A DNA stretch of 64,000 nucleotides from Megascapheus bottae (Eukaryota; Chordata; Mammalia; Rodentia; Geomyidae): assembly GCA_024803745.1 (NCBI GenBank), contig JANJXV010000016.1, positions 42,896,525 through 42,960,524 of the forward strand. The letters run 5' to 3'. The notes under the pieces are model-generated. The model was not told the origin of the DNA. It saw only the letters and a list, made by a program, of their open reading frames with translations, and did not search any database. Shown piece by piece: positions 26,101-40,488 of this stretch (the stretch's first letter is position 1; the number at the start of each line of letters is the position of its first letter). A program made the position numbers and the translations under genes.

Positions 26101-29100
26101 CCTTATAGCCAGTGCTCTAAGGCCTCTGCTGGGTTCATGGACAGGGCAGCTTGTAATGTCCACAGTGCACAGGGAGAAAGGCCAGCGGCTTTCGTTTGGA
26201 CAGGTCTAAGCTAGTAATCTTTGATACATCTTATTTCACAATTCAAGTAGATATTTTAGGTAGTCAACTTAAAAAAATTTTAGCAGTGCTTGAGACTTGA
26301 ACCCAGGGCCTTGAACATGACAGGCTAGCACTGACCCGCACCTCCAGGCCCCAGAAAGAAACATTAAGGGGTGCGGGGACCACAATATGGCCAGAGAAAA
26401 CCTGCCATGCCCTTCAGACAACAGGGTTCTTGTCCCGCCGTCATCTAGCTTCTGTTCAAAGTCACAACACAGAAGATCTTATGTCTTCCAGAAAAATACT
26501 CAACAGTCCACCTGTAAAGTTTCTGAAGCACGTGAGTCAGACTGCAATGCCAGCCTGTACACCTGGCAGGTTGGTCAAACATCAGCCATTGTGATGAAAA
26601 GAAGACAAAGGCTTTACCCAGAATGCTGCTCGCTCTACCACAATGCTGACCACCCTTGTCCTTTGACATTGAAAGCTCCACTCCCAGAGTTCAACATGTG
26701 AACTTGCTCTGTCCCCCAAAATACCAAAGGACCAAAGTGATTGGCATGTTAAAAACTAAACCAAACAGAAGAGCAAATGGCCAATAAGCCACCACACAGA
26801 GCTCAACAGGCATTGCTAACAGTATATCCACGGCATCGCAGGAGAGGCTTGCGCGCTGGCCAGGACCTGCTGCACTCGCTGGGAACATGGGTGCCATAGT
26901 AGGGGCTTGGTAGGCCAGTAGCAGATCCAAATTCAGGTAACAAGCTCCCTCCAAGCCTGTGTTCCTCGCAGTCAAACACTTTACGCCAAAACTATTAGCT
27001 CACTGATGATTTCCTGACTGCAGAAGTGAAGCAAACCCTTGATGTATCACCACTAGCACTGAATTCAGCCTTGTTTAGAACAGGGGAAGGGAGCAACATA
27101 TATGAAACGACTAGCTACTGAACAGCACTTCATATAAAAGACTTCTACTGGACCCAAGGTGAAGCCAATATTTCTGCTCCCATTTTGTGCTATAAAGAAG
27201 GTCTTGCCAGGAACTGTTGATTCACACCTGTAGCCTTGGGAGACTGAAAACAGGATTGTACAGAGATGCCAGCTCAGGCAGGAAAGTCCATGAGAATCTC
27301 ATCTCCAATTGATCAGCAAAAAGCTATATATGGAGTTGGAGCTAAAGTGGTAGGGCACTAGCCTTGAGCAACAAGACACAGGCTACTCTTGTCAGCACAG
27401 CTCTCTTCTTGTCTCTATACCTCACAGATTCCTGTTGGTGCTCTCACCAGTAAAATAAATGCACACACCAAAACAAGAAAAACCAAGCTTCCCTTGGCTT
27501 GCCTCAAGCAAAGCTCCCCTTCCCCTACCCTCATCTTTTAATGGCAGGACACAAATTAAGATGCCTACTTGTACTTTTTATTTAGCAGCTCAGATTTTCT
27601 TACAAATTCTGACTCTGGATTTATCTGCAAATATAAGTAAGGGCAGCTCAGAAGCAGACTCTGAAACTAATGCATTTCCTGAACACCTACTACACCCCAG
27701 AGATACAGAGAAGGAAGAGACACAGGCAGTGCCCTCAAAGATTTAGATAAAAATGCTTTGACTCAGCTCCCTAAAAATAAAGTTGTGTATCAAATCTTTC
27801 AGAAGCCCAGTGCTTTGGTACTGGTTTATTTGCTTGATCTTCACAGTACAGAGTTTGAGCCCAAGGCCATAAATGTTAAGCAAGCACTCTACCACTGACT
27901 GAGCTATTACCCTAGCAATCAAAGCACATTTACTGGCTACTTCTTTAAAACCAAACAACAAATAAGTATTGTTATAAATATGCTTTCCAAGAACTACTGG
28001 AGCCACAACAATAGATACAAAGATAAAGAACTGCCCCAGCAAGGCAGAACTGACTTCTGAGCAGAAGAGAACACCATGTGCCAAAATTCCAGCAAGCAAG
28101 CAGACAGCCTGGGCAGTCTCTGCTCGATGTAGCGGGCCCCACCCCTCCACTCAGATTGGTTGAGCTCAGGTTCACAATCTCTTTCTGACTGGCTAGCTGG
28201 AATAGGGTAAATGTATTTACAAAAAGTGGTTTTGAAATATGATTAACAATTCACAAGTATTCTCAAAACATCCCCCACCCTTAGCTATTTCTAGAATAGT
28301 CAGATGTGGAAAGAAATATTACCAAGTATGCCAATTGGTTTATACACATAGAAACATCTACAAAAGCAACACATTACTTGAAAAACCCGAAGGCTTCAGG
28401 TTCAAGAGGTACTAGGTACAATGAGGATCCTCCACCCAACACATTCCCCACACCCACACTCACCGAGGGCTTGGGTATTTTTGATCGGTCGTCCTGAAAA
28501 ATAATGAATAAGAAGCATTAGGAATGCGAGAACATCTACAGAAAGTATCATTTCTAAAGTGCTTAAGGGTGTGTCTCTTTCATTACACTTAGTAATCAGC
28601 ATTTTGAGATTGGCCTTTAGCTCTTTGTAGACATGAAGTCTGTTGCACCTGGCTTAGTAGAGAAAATTAACAGCCTTCATGCCAAGAGGTATTTTTCATC
28701 TACAGTTTCAAAGTCCACCATGGCATCCATGACCACCATGCTATGAGCTGATGTTGGTGGACACTTCCAGACTGTCACACTGTCGAGCAGTGATCTTTAA
28801 CTCTGGTGACAGCTGAAGGCTGAACTTCCCCTTCTTTCTCATCAACTTGCAAAGAGGCTCATCAGACAAAAAAACCCAAGGTCACTGGTTTTAACTGAGG
28901 CAGAAAACTGAAGCTCTAGCAATGAACTGTCTAAAAACAAGACACACTTTTGTATTAAAATTGCTTGCAGTAAAAAACAGAACAACAACAACAACAACAA
29001 AAAAAACTCCCAAGGGCATCTAAGTGAACCAGGCAGGCAGGTGGAGTATAAACCCAGCAGTGTGGCGTGACCTAAAACCCTCCACACACAACCGGGCTGG

Positions 29101-29380
29101 AAAGAAGAGCATGCACTGGACCTTGTAATGACTGCACTTCTGCCATGTATGAAGATATATACATGGGCATGTTTGCGTCCAACAAGTGAAGCACAGTCCC
29201 CAAAGTACATATGCCTTGCTACCGAGGAACAAGGCAATGGACAAAACGCTCCCTGCACCACTGAGGTTGAGCTAAACTAGATCTCCAGGACTTCTGTGAG
29301 GAGCTGACTTGAATCTTCCCTTCACTCATTTATTACAGTAGTCATGACATTTATACAAAGTAAATGTCTGTATCTATGAA

Positions 29381-29427
<47 letters not shown>

Positions 29428-31588
29428 GTACCTTCCTCCACCCATCCATCCATAAGTTGTTTAATAGTTTCAGTGTTTTCTCACTTGAGATGAGGGCATA
29501 GGCTGACATTTATCTCTAATGAGAAAACACCCAGATCCTGGCCCCTCCTCCAGGCTCTGGCTGGTGCTCATATTACACCAGGAGAAAGGAGACACAACTA
29601 ATAGCTTGCTGCGTGGTCTGGGATCAGTATCCTCCCCGCCTCTACCTCCATCCAACACTCAGTGCCCGCAAGGGAATCTGCCCATGGTTGCATACAGCTG
29701 CCACAGACGGCCCCAAGTTCACAGCCGTGTTTCTATAAAAGCCCAATGCAGACAAGCCCACCAAGGAAGACCTTTCAAGGCTGAAAGTGAGCGGGAAGAA
29801 GACAAGGTTTTGGAGTTGAAACATCCTCAGACTGATGAGAATAGAATGAGTTTCTTAAGAAAACATGTCGTAAGAAAGGGTATCAATGTTTGTGAAGTTA
29901 TGTACCTTCTATCTGGTGAGGACAATGTAACCCTTCTATTAATCATAATTTAAAAAAAGAAAAAAAATAATAAGAGGAAAGCACACTCTGCTGTGCTGAC
30001 ATGCCTGCTCTGTGAAATCAAGACGCAGGCGAGGCCCACCCCAGCGTTCTGAGTGAGGGCCCACACGACATGCAGCTGACACAAACGGTGCCCCCACTCG
30101 GTGGGCAAGCAGCTCCTGCTCTCCTCCTACTCAAAGTGTGCCAGTGGCAGGTGGGGCTGGGGGGGCTGGCGGAGGCAGGACTCACTGGATGCAGCTCCCC
30201 GATGATGTAGGACTTGGACATTTCTCGAGCGTCGGTTGAGTGCCCGACGTCCTCAAAGTTCTCCGTAGCATCGCCCCCGGCCTGCTCTCTGAGGACTTCT
30301 TCCCCACCAGGATGCTGTGCAAAGAGAACACAATACAGATGTTTTTTCCCCCCAGAAAATGAAGGGGAATGACCAGAGTATTCAGGCAAACACAGATGAC
30401 CATATGGACCCCACCCCAGGCTCCTTTGCACCGGAGTTCTACCCAGTGTAAGAGCAGCAGGCCTTCCTCAGGGCCACGCTCCCTGGGCCATCGTCAGGTA
30501 ACAGGCACTTCAGCTAACCTTTGAAGCCTGGCTTACAACTGCTTTGCTTTCCACAAAGCTCTCCAAACCCATCCCTTCACCCATCCCCAAGCTGGCCCTT
30601 GAATCCTACTCCACAGATGCCCTCTGCTGTGTGGGGTCACAGGGGGAAGTGGGCAGCCATTCCTTCTGGGGAACACACTTACACCTGGAAGGAACCAGGG
30701 AGCCCAGTCTGCCTGCAGGTAGAACAGGCTCTGAAGGCAGAAGGTACTTTCTAGAGGAAAAATGGGGGGAGATGCTGCCATCAAGATACATGACTAAAGA
30801 GAAATGAGAGCAAAAGGAAGAGTCAGTTCCACATAGGGAACTAGATATATTTATTTAATTAACTGCTAGCACCAGAGAAACGAAGGACAGCCGTGAAGCG
30901 GGAGGGCTGGTCTCTAGGATGGCCAACCAGCAGCCAGTTACTGGACCACATGATGAGATCTTTCCTGCAAAGAAAGATGGTCTCACAAGTAGGAAGAAAA
31001 TATTCCTTAATGGAGCTCAAGGAATATCTTAGACCTTATCTCTTCCCCCAACCCCGAGGTTGAGAAAATCATTTATAAAGGTCCAACAACAGAACACTAG
31101 CATAGCTGACTGTCACAACTAGCCCGGGCAAATAAACCCCATCTTAAGGAACAAAAGAAGTGTCTGTGGTCTAAGTTATGTGGGAGACACAGGAAGGACT
31201 GTGGTCTGAGGCCACACTGGGCAAAACCAGAAGACTCTATCTGAAAAATTAAACGCATAAAGGATTGAAGCAGTGCTCAAGTGGAAGAGTGCCTGCTAAC
31301 AAGTATGAGGCCCTGAGCTTGGAGGAGGAGGAGGAGGAGGAGGAGGAGGAGGAGGAGGAGGAGGAGGAAGAGGAGGTGGAGGAGGGGGGAGGGGGAGGGG
31401 GAGGAGGAGGGAGAGGAGGAAGGAAGGAAGGAAGGAAGGAAGGAAGGAAGGAAGGGAGGGAGGGAGGGAGGAAGGGAGGGAGAAAATTTATTATTCTTTC
31501 TCAGAAAAAACTGGAAACCAGTAGAAGAAAATAAAAATCACCCTTATCTTTGCCACTGACAGAATTGGATAAAAACATTGTGCATGCA

Positions 31589-31648
<60 letters not shown>

Positions 31649-34600
31649 GCTAAATAATAAGAAGCAGAGGAGGCTACACAGGGTAGAAACTGTGCCACTA
31701 CTGCCAGGACTGTATAAACGGTGGTCACCTGTTACTAAGTGAACCTCAGAAAACACAGCGGTATTAATGTCACATAGCTCTTGAGTAACTGTTAAAACAT
31801 GTCTCGTATAGCCTGTGCTTGATAAACATCACCCAGTATCTGCACTGAACGTTCTCAACATTACTGTAATGTGCCAGGCGTCACCATTCTGAAATTCACT
31901 GGAATGCCTCCTGCTGAGGGCGTCTGGATCAGTGGAAGTCTGCTCTGACAATGAGGGATTTTGATGAGACGCCTGAGCTGTGGCAGTGAAGACAGCCAGG
32001 CTTTGTTGAAATTGAGGGTCAGAGAAGCAGGGAGGTAGAAGGCACATACATAGTGCCTATGACACCACTGCAGAATGGTGCTCCTCACTAGCTCCTAACT
32101 CATGTCACACAGGGGAGGACACACACACCAGCGCCTGGACTCGGTCACTATGTTTCAGAGTAGCCTGTCCTCCAAGGACAAGTCCAATGAGAATGGACTT
32201 CCCTCTATAAAGAGTCATAAAGCAAGAGAGGTGATTAAGACAATGCTGAATTTGAAAGTACCAAAGTGGAGAGGCACACAGCATGTCAGTTTCACAACAG
32301 TCTCCACCTGAAACTCAACTACAACAGGGCAACCCCTTACCTTAACCTCTGACCAAGAAAGGAAACAGCACATAGATGCTACTGCCTGTCTAAACAGTTT
32401 GCCAGGCAGTTTTTAAAGGAAAAAGGGGAAAAGAAAGGGAAATATCCCGGACTAGAGTGATCTTATTGACTACTGATGAAAAACTTCAAAGTAGGTTAAC
32501 AACCATAAAAACTAGTATCTAAGCTAGGCAGAGTTCAAGCCCCTCCACTGACCCCCCCAAAAAAACCTAGTATTTAATACACTAATTTATGTTAAAAGTA
32601 TTTCAACTGTACCCTAAACACTTAAAAATCAAATCCCAAAGCTGGATGGCAGCAGAGCACCATCGGCTCCCGCCTGTAATCCTAGCTACTCGGGAGGCAC
32701 ATCTTTGACCACGGTTCAGAGCCAGCCCCAGCAGGAAAACCTGTGAGACACCTATCTCCAATTAACCACCAGAAAACGAGAAGTGGCACTGTGGCTCAGA
32801 GTCCAGGCCCAGAGTTCAAACTCCTTGATGGACAAAAAAACACAAAACAAAAACACCTGGATGACACCTTTGGGACAATTTTTTTTTTTTTTTTGGTCAG
32901 TCCTGGGCTTGAGCTCAGGGCCTGAGCACTGTCCTTGGACTTTCTCAAGGCTAGAGCTCTACCACTTGAGCCTCAGCACCACTTCTGGCTTTTTTCTATG
33001 TATGTGGTATGGAGGAATCGAACCTGGGTCTTCATGCATGCTAGGCAAGCACTTTAACCACTAGGCCAAACTCCCGGCCCAAAAAATTCTTTTTCTTTAT
33101 AAGACAATAAAGATAATTATGACTTTCTTTTTTAATATTTAATATTCTTTTAACAAATACTATGCAAGACACACACACACACAGAGTCGGACAGAGAAAC
33201 AGACATGTACAAATAGACACATAGAATCATACTCACACACACACAGACTGGCAGGGAAAGACAAGGAGTAAAACAATCTGATGATGTTCTGCAAGATTTA
33301 AGTCACACAAGAATTGCAGAGGTGGAGCTGATGCCAACCATCTGGAACAAGATACAAGAAATTCAGAGGAATATCCACAAGAACAGGAGACTCATCATTG
33401 CTGGGAACCCTACAGCTGTTGCTATGACATCCAGAAGGTATAAATTTCTTTAAGCTGAACTTAGTAACTGTAAGACTCTGTTAATTAAAGAATTGCTTAT
33501 TGTTTCTACTACCCCTTCCTTGACCACCCACTGCAATACTTTGTAAGCTAAAAAACTTTATTTATGTATCCTGTTTGGCAAACACTTTGACCACCTCCTG
33601 ACTCCCTCCCCACCTTTGGTTCAGTTACATGTTGTATAGAGATGGTTACTCAGCAATATCCCTAGGCAACCTGCTTGCCTCAATCACCTTTCTGCTAAAC
33701 CTATATATTCTGCTGTGCAAAAATAAAGATTGAAACCTTGATCAGAAAAAAAAAAAAGAATTGCAGAGGTGGCAGAGGAGGATAAATTCTCTCAAAAATG
33801 GAGCCAGTGTAGCTTCAGCTCTGGTGCCATGTGCACCCATCCCCCTCTCCAGAGGCCAAGGGCAGGGGAGAACTCAGAAGGAAAGGTGGAAAGGGGGTCA
33901 GGGGACAGGAAGGAGGACTGTGAGGACAAAGCAAGCAATGGGAACACGCAAGCTCTTTCCTCCAGAGTCCCACCTTTACCATGAAGTCTTTATCCAAAGG
34001 AATAATATTCCCTCCCCCCACCCTCTCTCAGGTCAGGTTAATTCACTCAGAAAAGATACACCAAGTATCCCCAAAGGCCCAGACACTTTAGTAAGGAAAG
34101 ATGGGCCTGGCTCCTGTCCTCTGGGTGGGAGGTGACATGCCAAGCGATCCTCCACTATGAACTACCCTGCATTTACAAAGTGTCAGAGTGTGAGGAAGCA
34201 GAAGGTCAGGCCAGCCACACCAGTATGTCCTCTTTAGGGACCAGGACCTTCGACCTGTGGGCAAAGGGAAGGCACCACAAAGACCCAAAGAATAGTGACC
34301 AAAAAATAGATTTAAATTTAAATGTATTCCAGCTTCCAGGGTGAGCAACAACACCAGGGACAGAAAAAGGGAAAGGCAGGACTATAGAACAACAGGAAAT
34401 GAAGATGGCTCAGGGGGGAGCCTGAGCACACCCTGTGAAGGGTATTTAGAGATGGCTGGAAGGCAGGGTTCTCTGGCAGTAAGGATAGAAGTCAGGGTGA
34501 GGTGGAGAGAAGAGGCAACAGCCATGGGGTGGCTCAGACAAGTTTACAGGGCTCCAGTGGAATGAACCATGGTGTTAAAACCATTGACAAGTGAGAATGG

Positions 34601-37600
34601 GAATCCTGGAAAGTGACTGCTTCCAAAAATACATGTTCTACTTCACTATTTCCACCTGTCCTGTGTGCCTACAATTCCTTCCAAGCGCTCTGCGAAACCT
34701 CAATGTCATAAGTCATCCCAGTATGTGCTCTGGACAGCACATAACAACCAGGAAATGCAGATCAATAAGCAGAAACAACTTTTCACTTTTTTCATCTGTG
34801 ACTTCGGGGTTATTTATAGGAAAATAAATAAGAATTGTGTTTTCTATTTCTTATTGTTTGATTTTTTCATTATTAATTGTACAAAGGAGTTTCATTGTGC
34901 AGGAACTATGCTCATGCCTGTAATCCTATCTATTCAGGAGGCTAAGATATGAGGATCACAATTCAAAGCCAGCCTGGGCAGTAAAGTACATGAGCCGCTT
35001 ATCTCCAAGTCACAACCAGAAAACCAGAAAAGGAGCTGGGCTCAAAGTGGTACAGCCCTAGCCTTGAGCACAAAGGTTTAGGGACAGGCCAGGAGCCCAC
35101 TTGGCCGAGTGGTAGAGTGCTTGCCTAGAATGCACGAAGACCAGAGTTCGATTCCTCAGTGCCACATACACAGAAAAAGCCAGAAATGGTACAGTGGCTC
35201 AAGTGGTAGAGTGCTAGCCTTGAGGAAAGCCCAAGGATAGTGCTCAGGCCCTGAATCCAAGCCCCAGGACTGGGGGAAAAAAAAATAGCTTAGGGACAGA
35301 CCAGTCCCTGAATTCAAGCCCCACAATTGACAAAAAAAATAAAATAAAATAAATCGTTGGTACTATACAATTCATAGGACATTAAAGGCCACAGCCCAAT
35401 TTGATACTAAGGGCAGTTTTAGGAAGACAGGGCATATATATATACATATATATGCATATATATGTATATATATACAGAGAGAGAGGGGAGGGAGGGGGAT
35501 TATGCACTCCTAATCCAAAAATCCAAACCTTGTACCAACATCACATCTTAAGTGGGAACTCCACTTATGTCAGGTTGTGGTCAAACACAAGTACAGTAAA
35601 ATTACTGCTTAAAATTACCTTCAGGTTGTGTGTTTAAGGAGTATGGGACAAATAAATTTCCCATTTAGAACCAGGTCCTATGCCTAAGACTCCTATTTAT
35701 GAAGATGCAAATATTCTAAGATCTGAAGTCTAAAACATCTTTGGTCCCAAACATTTGCAGTAAGGAAGGCAGGAAAACCCACACATCACTGCATTATGAA
35801 CAGTTAATGTTCACTACCAGCTCTGGATGTTTCAACTGGCTTTACACTGCTCACTGCATGAATGCTCCTAGCCAATTTTCACATAATAACCTCTTGATTT
35901 CCAGGAAAGCAGATTCTCCTGGCTTCAATCAGCCTTCCAGACTGCCAAGGCGGCCCAAGATTCTCTCACTACCCAGACCTCAGCCACCCCTTCTTCTCTA
36001 GTCACAGCAGTTCTGATGATCTTGTCGGCTATCTCCTCCTACATGCAAATCTAATTTCACAGCTCCACTCAAAACCAATACACATCTTAAGCATAATGAG
36101 GCTTAAACCAAGTGTTTCATTCCCCTTCCCTAAATAACCTCTTTCCCACTCTCCCCATTCTAAGTTAATGTGTTGCTACCGTGTTCCCACTGGCTGTGGC
36201 CTACAACCTAACGTTAGATTTAATTTCTCTTCCTTTTAACCCCACACTATCAGCCGATCCAGCTGGTGACCTTCAAAATATATTCAAAATCTCCCTCCTC
36301 CTCACCTCTCCCCACAGACTCAACAATGGAGGTATTCTAGAAAAGAGCTTAAGTAACAATAATCCTCTCCTTATCAGAGGGTCAAATTTGAGCTCAAGAG
36401 AACACAGGCTACTGTGAGATGGTTACTATCAGATGTTCAAAGCCTGCATGGGATTACAGACCAGTTTCAGTGGAGAAAATCATGCAAGGTAGGGTGGCCC
36501 AAAGTACCTAAGATATAGAAGACAGCTCCATGCAGGAGGCTGTCAGGACCGCTCTGAGGCCTGCAGGCAACACAACAGGACAGACTGGGCGGCTGATTAG
36601 TCGGTGGGGCTGGGACTGGGGGCATGGAGGCCAATCCTGCCAGGCCACCATCATCAGGAACAGACACCACGGTTGCACAGCACAGCCGTCAAGCAGTGTG
36701 TCGTGGCAGCGCCAACACTGTAGCCTACACTGCCATCCAGCATGGCAGATTGGAGCCCTCCAAGGTGCCGCACAGAGCCTGGTCCAGCCCTGACTCCCCA
36801 TTAGCCGCTCCCAGGCCCCAGCCTCAATAACCAAACACTCAGTTCTTAAGAAGTCTGCCAGTTTCAAATGACCTTTAAGGACAGATTTACAGGTGGAGAA
36901 AATGGGACCCAGACAGCAATGCCCAGGGCCCACCACTGCTCAGCAAAGAAGAAAGGCAGGACTAGGTGTCCAGCTTTTAGTTCAAGTCTCCTTTTCTTGG
37001 GACACACAAATTAAATGAGCATTTCTGTATTTGTGAGCAAAGTAACTTTATATACAACAACAAAGATACCTTAAACATAAAGTTTCTTCATAAATCTTCT
37101 TATTGAGCATTTGTAAGGAAATCTCTCTTTTGCTAAATTTAATTTTTTTCATTTGTCCTAACTTCCTGGAATTTACCAACACACACTCTCTCCCTCCCCT
37201 GCCCCCTCTCTCCTCCTATATCAGGGCTCCAAATGGCTACAAGATAGCTCCTATTAAAAAAGAAAAAAGCCACCATGAGGCATGCATATTACACTTACAA
37301 TATTACAACATACATCAAGTTAGTGCCCAGCTAGACTTTACTTAACCAAAGACCAAACAACAGAAGCAACCTTTGCTACCTAAATGTAATGGTACATGGA
37401 TCAAAAGTCCACCAATTCTGGAAATTCAAACAGGCTTTTTCATTTCACTTAACACTGCCAAAAGTGCGTGGGGGGGATAGAAAACAACTAGAACAAATTG
37501 TCCAAAAATAATGACTAGGCAGAAATGAAAGAAAAAAAAGTAATTTAAAAGATTATCTGCAACAGTTAAACCAAATGTGAAAACAATTCCACCCGAGTCT

Positions 37601-40240
37601 GGAAACAAAGAGTTCACACAAGGTTTAAAATAAAACACTAACCAAATGTTTCTTACCATTTCCAGATTCTGTTTTTTCTGAAACAGGCAGGGGCAATGGC
37701 TTCAGTGCTGCTTTGAGAACACTTTGTGGACCTTCTTTCTGTCAGCCCCTCTTAGGCAAGCACGTGCACAGAGCATAGGCCCACCTCAACCCTCACGAGC
37801 TTCCTCGTCAAGAGCCTGAGCCTGGATTACGAGCCACTTGACGATGTGGGGATGGAATAGGAGGCCCAACTATGCATTCACCTGGATAGAGCTACAGGCT
37901 CGTCTACTCACTTGCAGCATCTGTTGAGTGCCTTGCCAAGCTCTGTAATCCGTAATAGGAGACCAGACAGGAAGAGAAATCCCCAGCCATATGAAGGGAC
38001 ACTGCGCTACACAGCACAGAACTGTGCCATCCAGCCTCTCCTATCCTTTACCTTCTTGCTCTAAATCCCTCCTTTCCACTCTAGCAGCCAGGGAAGCAAT
38101 GCAGGGGAAGTAAAGACAGTATCATGAGCCACATTCAGTGAATGCCATGTCTGTACAAGCAGGTCAGGGTTTTCGGCCTTCACAATACATCTGAAGAGTT
38201 GGGGACTGCTATCCTCACCCTCTTGATACAGACCCAGAGGTGACAAAGCCCACCAGGGAGGAGCTGGTGCTGGAACACAGGCAGGCTGACTTCACACCAA
38301 GGCTCTGTGTGCACACAGAGCAGAGGCCACTTTCCTGAGACCTGCTAGCTCATACCCAAGTCCAGCGGGAGCTCTGTGCCCTGCTGGCCTTCCCTCCCAA
38401 CCTCTCCAGATGCTCTCTGGTGGCTGCCTCCTTCCCTCAAGGCTGCCGTGGTAACAAAACAGATTTCACAAGTATCAAGATGTAGTTTGGCAAGTTTACT
38501 CACATGTTTTTGGACTAAGGTCTAGTGTAAGGAGAACAAAGCATATTATTAGTTTCCAATATTGTGTAAATAACTCCCAAAGGTCATTCAGCAAAACATC
38601 GGAGTAGATCCTCTTCAACCACAAAGATTAAACCACAGCTACTTCCTGGCACGTCCAGTTCCTCTAGCTTGTCAAAGGCCACTTCCAAAGCACCACCCCT
38701 ACCAAATCCCTTCATCTGTGGATTTCTGTGGATCTAATCAACCATAGGCCCAAAGAGTTCTCTGAAACAGGGCAAAAATAATACACATTTCTGCCTGAGA
38801 TCACTCTCAGGAAATGGTCAGATCCAATATATTATGAAAGTTGAGCCCACAAATTCGGATGGGGAGAATACATGGGGTGAGAGCAACCTCATGGCCTTTT
38901 TTTCGAACAGTTGGATAGGCAGAATTGCCATGCACTGCAAAGGGAAAAGAGGAGGATAGTGTATATTTTAGAAAGAAAAATCTGGCATTGAGGTCATAGT
39001 CCTCCCTCCCCCTCCCCTTCTTCTCCTGTTCTTCCTCTTCCTCCTCCTTCTTCTTATGGAGAGGAGAAAGAAGAGGAGGAGGAGGAGGAGGAGGAGGAGG
39101 AGGAGGAGGAGGAGGAGGAGGAGGAGGAGGAGGAGGATTGGGTACATTTTGGAAAGGAAATCTTCCTCTTCTGCTCCTCCTCTTCCTCCTTTTCTTTCGT
39201 GATAGTACTAGGGCTCGAACACAGAATCTTAGGCTCTCCAAGCTTTCTCCAAGTAAAAAAAGTTTATTTAGCAAAAAGGAAGTAATGCCCATTCAGAAGA
39301 TGAGTGGTGGGACCCAAAAGCCAGTTGTCCTACTCACAAGTTGTTTTGCTCATGACTGGTACTCTACCACATGGACCACTTCCAGCTTTTGGCTAGTTAA
39401 CTGGAGATGAGAGGTTCTCAGATCTGTGTGGCTAGGATGGTTGCACAGCCAGCCTGCCAGGAGCTTGCACAATCTTCAGGTCTGATCCTCCTGAGTAGGT
39501 TTATAGGGGTGTGTCATTTGGCACCTGGCTGGCATAGCCCTAAGCGAACATATGAAATAGATGGGGACATAAGAACTGAGTGCTGGGGGGAGAGGCCCTC
39601 TCAGCTGGATTTAACAACTCAGGACTCATTTAAAGTGGTGACCAGTGAGAAGGGGACAGAGCATGGGGAACCCCTGGCTCTGAGGTCTTCAGCCTGGAGG
39701 CTACAGATAGGAGGAGAAGGCAGGAAAGCAGAAAACACAATCATGTGTTCCTGGGGAGGAGGAAACCAGGAGAGAGTGGTATCCAGGGAGTCAAGAAGGA
39801 AGCATTTCCAAGAAGGGTGGCCATCACGTTCTGCTGACAAACCAAGAAAAGAGGAGAAAGAAGATGACAAATGCTACCACAAGGAACCAAGGCAGAGCAG
39901 CTACATAAACTGGTGGAGTTAAAGGAGAAGGAAGGAGATAAAAGGAAAATGGAGGAGAGAAATAGGTTTCATGAGAGTACGACAGTACTGCTGTAGCGTC
40001 CAGAAGAGTGTGTGTGTATGTGTGTGGTCCAATAGGGAAAGGGCCAGGAGGGAACTTGTGAGAGCAGGGTGGCTGAAGAAATTGCTCTGAGAAAGAGGCC
40101 CAAGGCCCACTGCACCATGGGGCAAGGCTGAGGAAATGCTTCTGGAAGTCCTCCCTCATCCCTAACTCTGCCCTTCCTTTCTTACAAAGGCCTTGTGCAA
40201 TGCCAGGCCCATATCCCTTGCTCTGAGATTATGTCACAAT

Positions 40241-40289
<49 letters not shown>

Positions 40290-40437
40290 GCCCATATCCC
40301 TTGCTCTGAGATTATGTCACAATCTAGTGTGTGTGTGTGTGTGTGTGTGTGCAGGCCCATATCCCTTGCTCTGAGATTATGTCACAATCTGGTGTGTGTA
40401 TGTGCTGGTGCTGAGGCTTAAACTCAGGGCCTGGGGG

Positions 40438-40488
<51 letters not shown>

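Larger units (their letters stand above)
24308..28463 (-). other. CYB5A: CYB5A intron 3
   Basis: This 4.2-kb GT-AG intron is mostly unique, moderately A+T-rich sequence with SINEs at about 25090-25330 and 27205-27390, plus decayed fragments near 26280-26350 and 27800-27930. In human the soluble erythroid isoform uses a tiny alternative exon in this part of the gene. I could not identify its counterpart by eye. Confidence 0.8.

Noticed and set aside
31265..31534. Poly-glutamate frame
   Set aside because: Produced by the GGA/GGAA purine repeat.
38807..39292. 161-codon frame with a poly-proline run
   Set aside because: The proline run is the reverse of a GGA microsatellite; flanking text has no recognised similarity.
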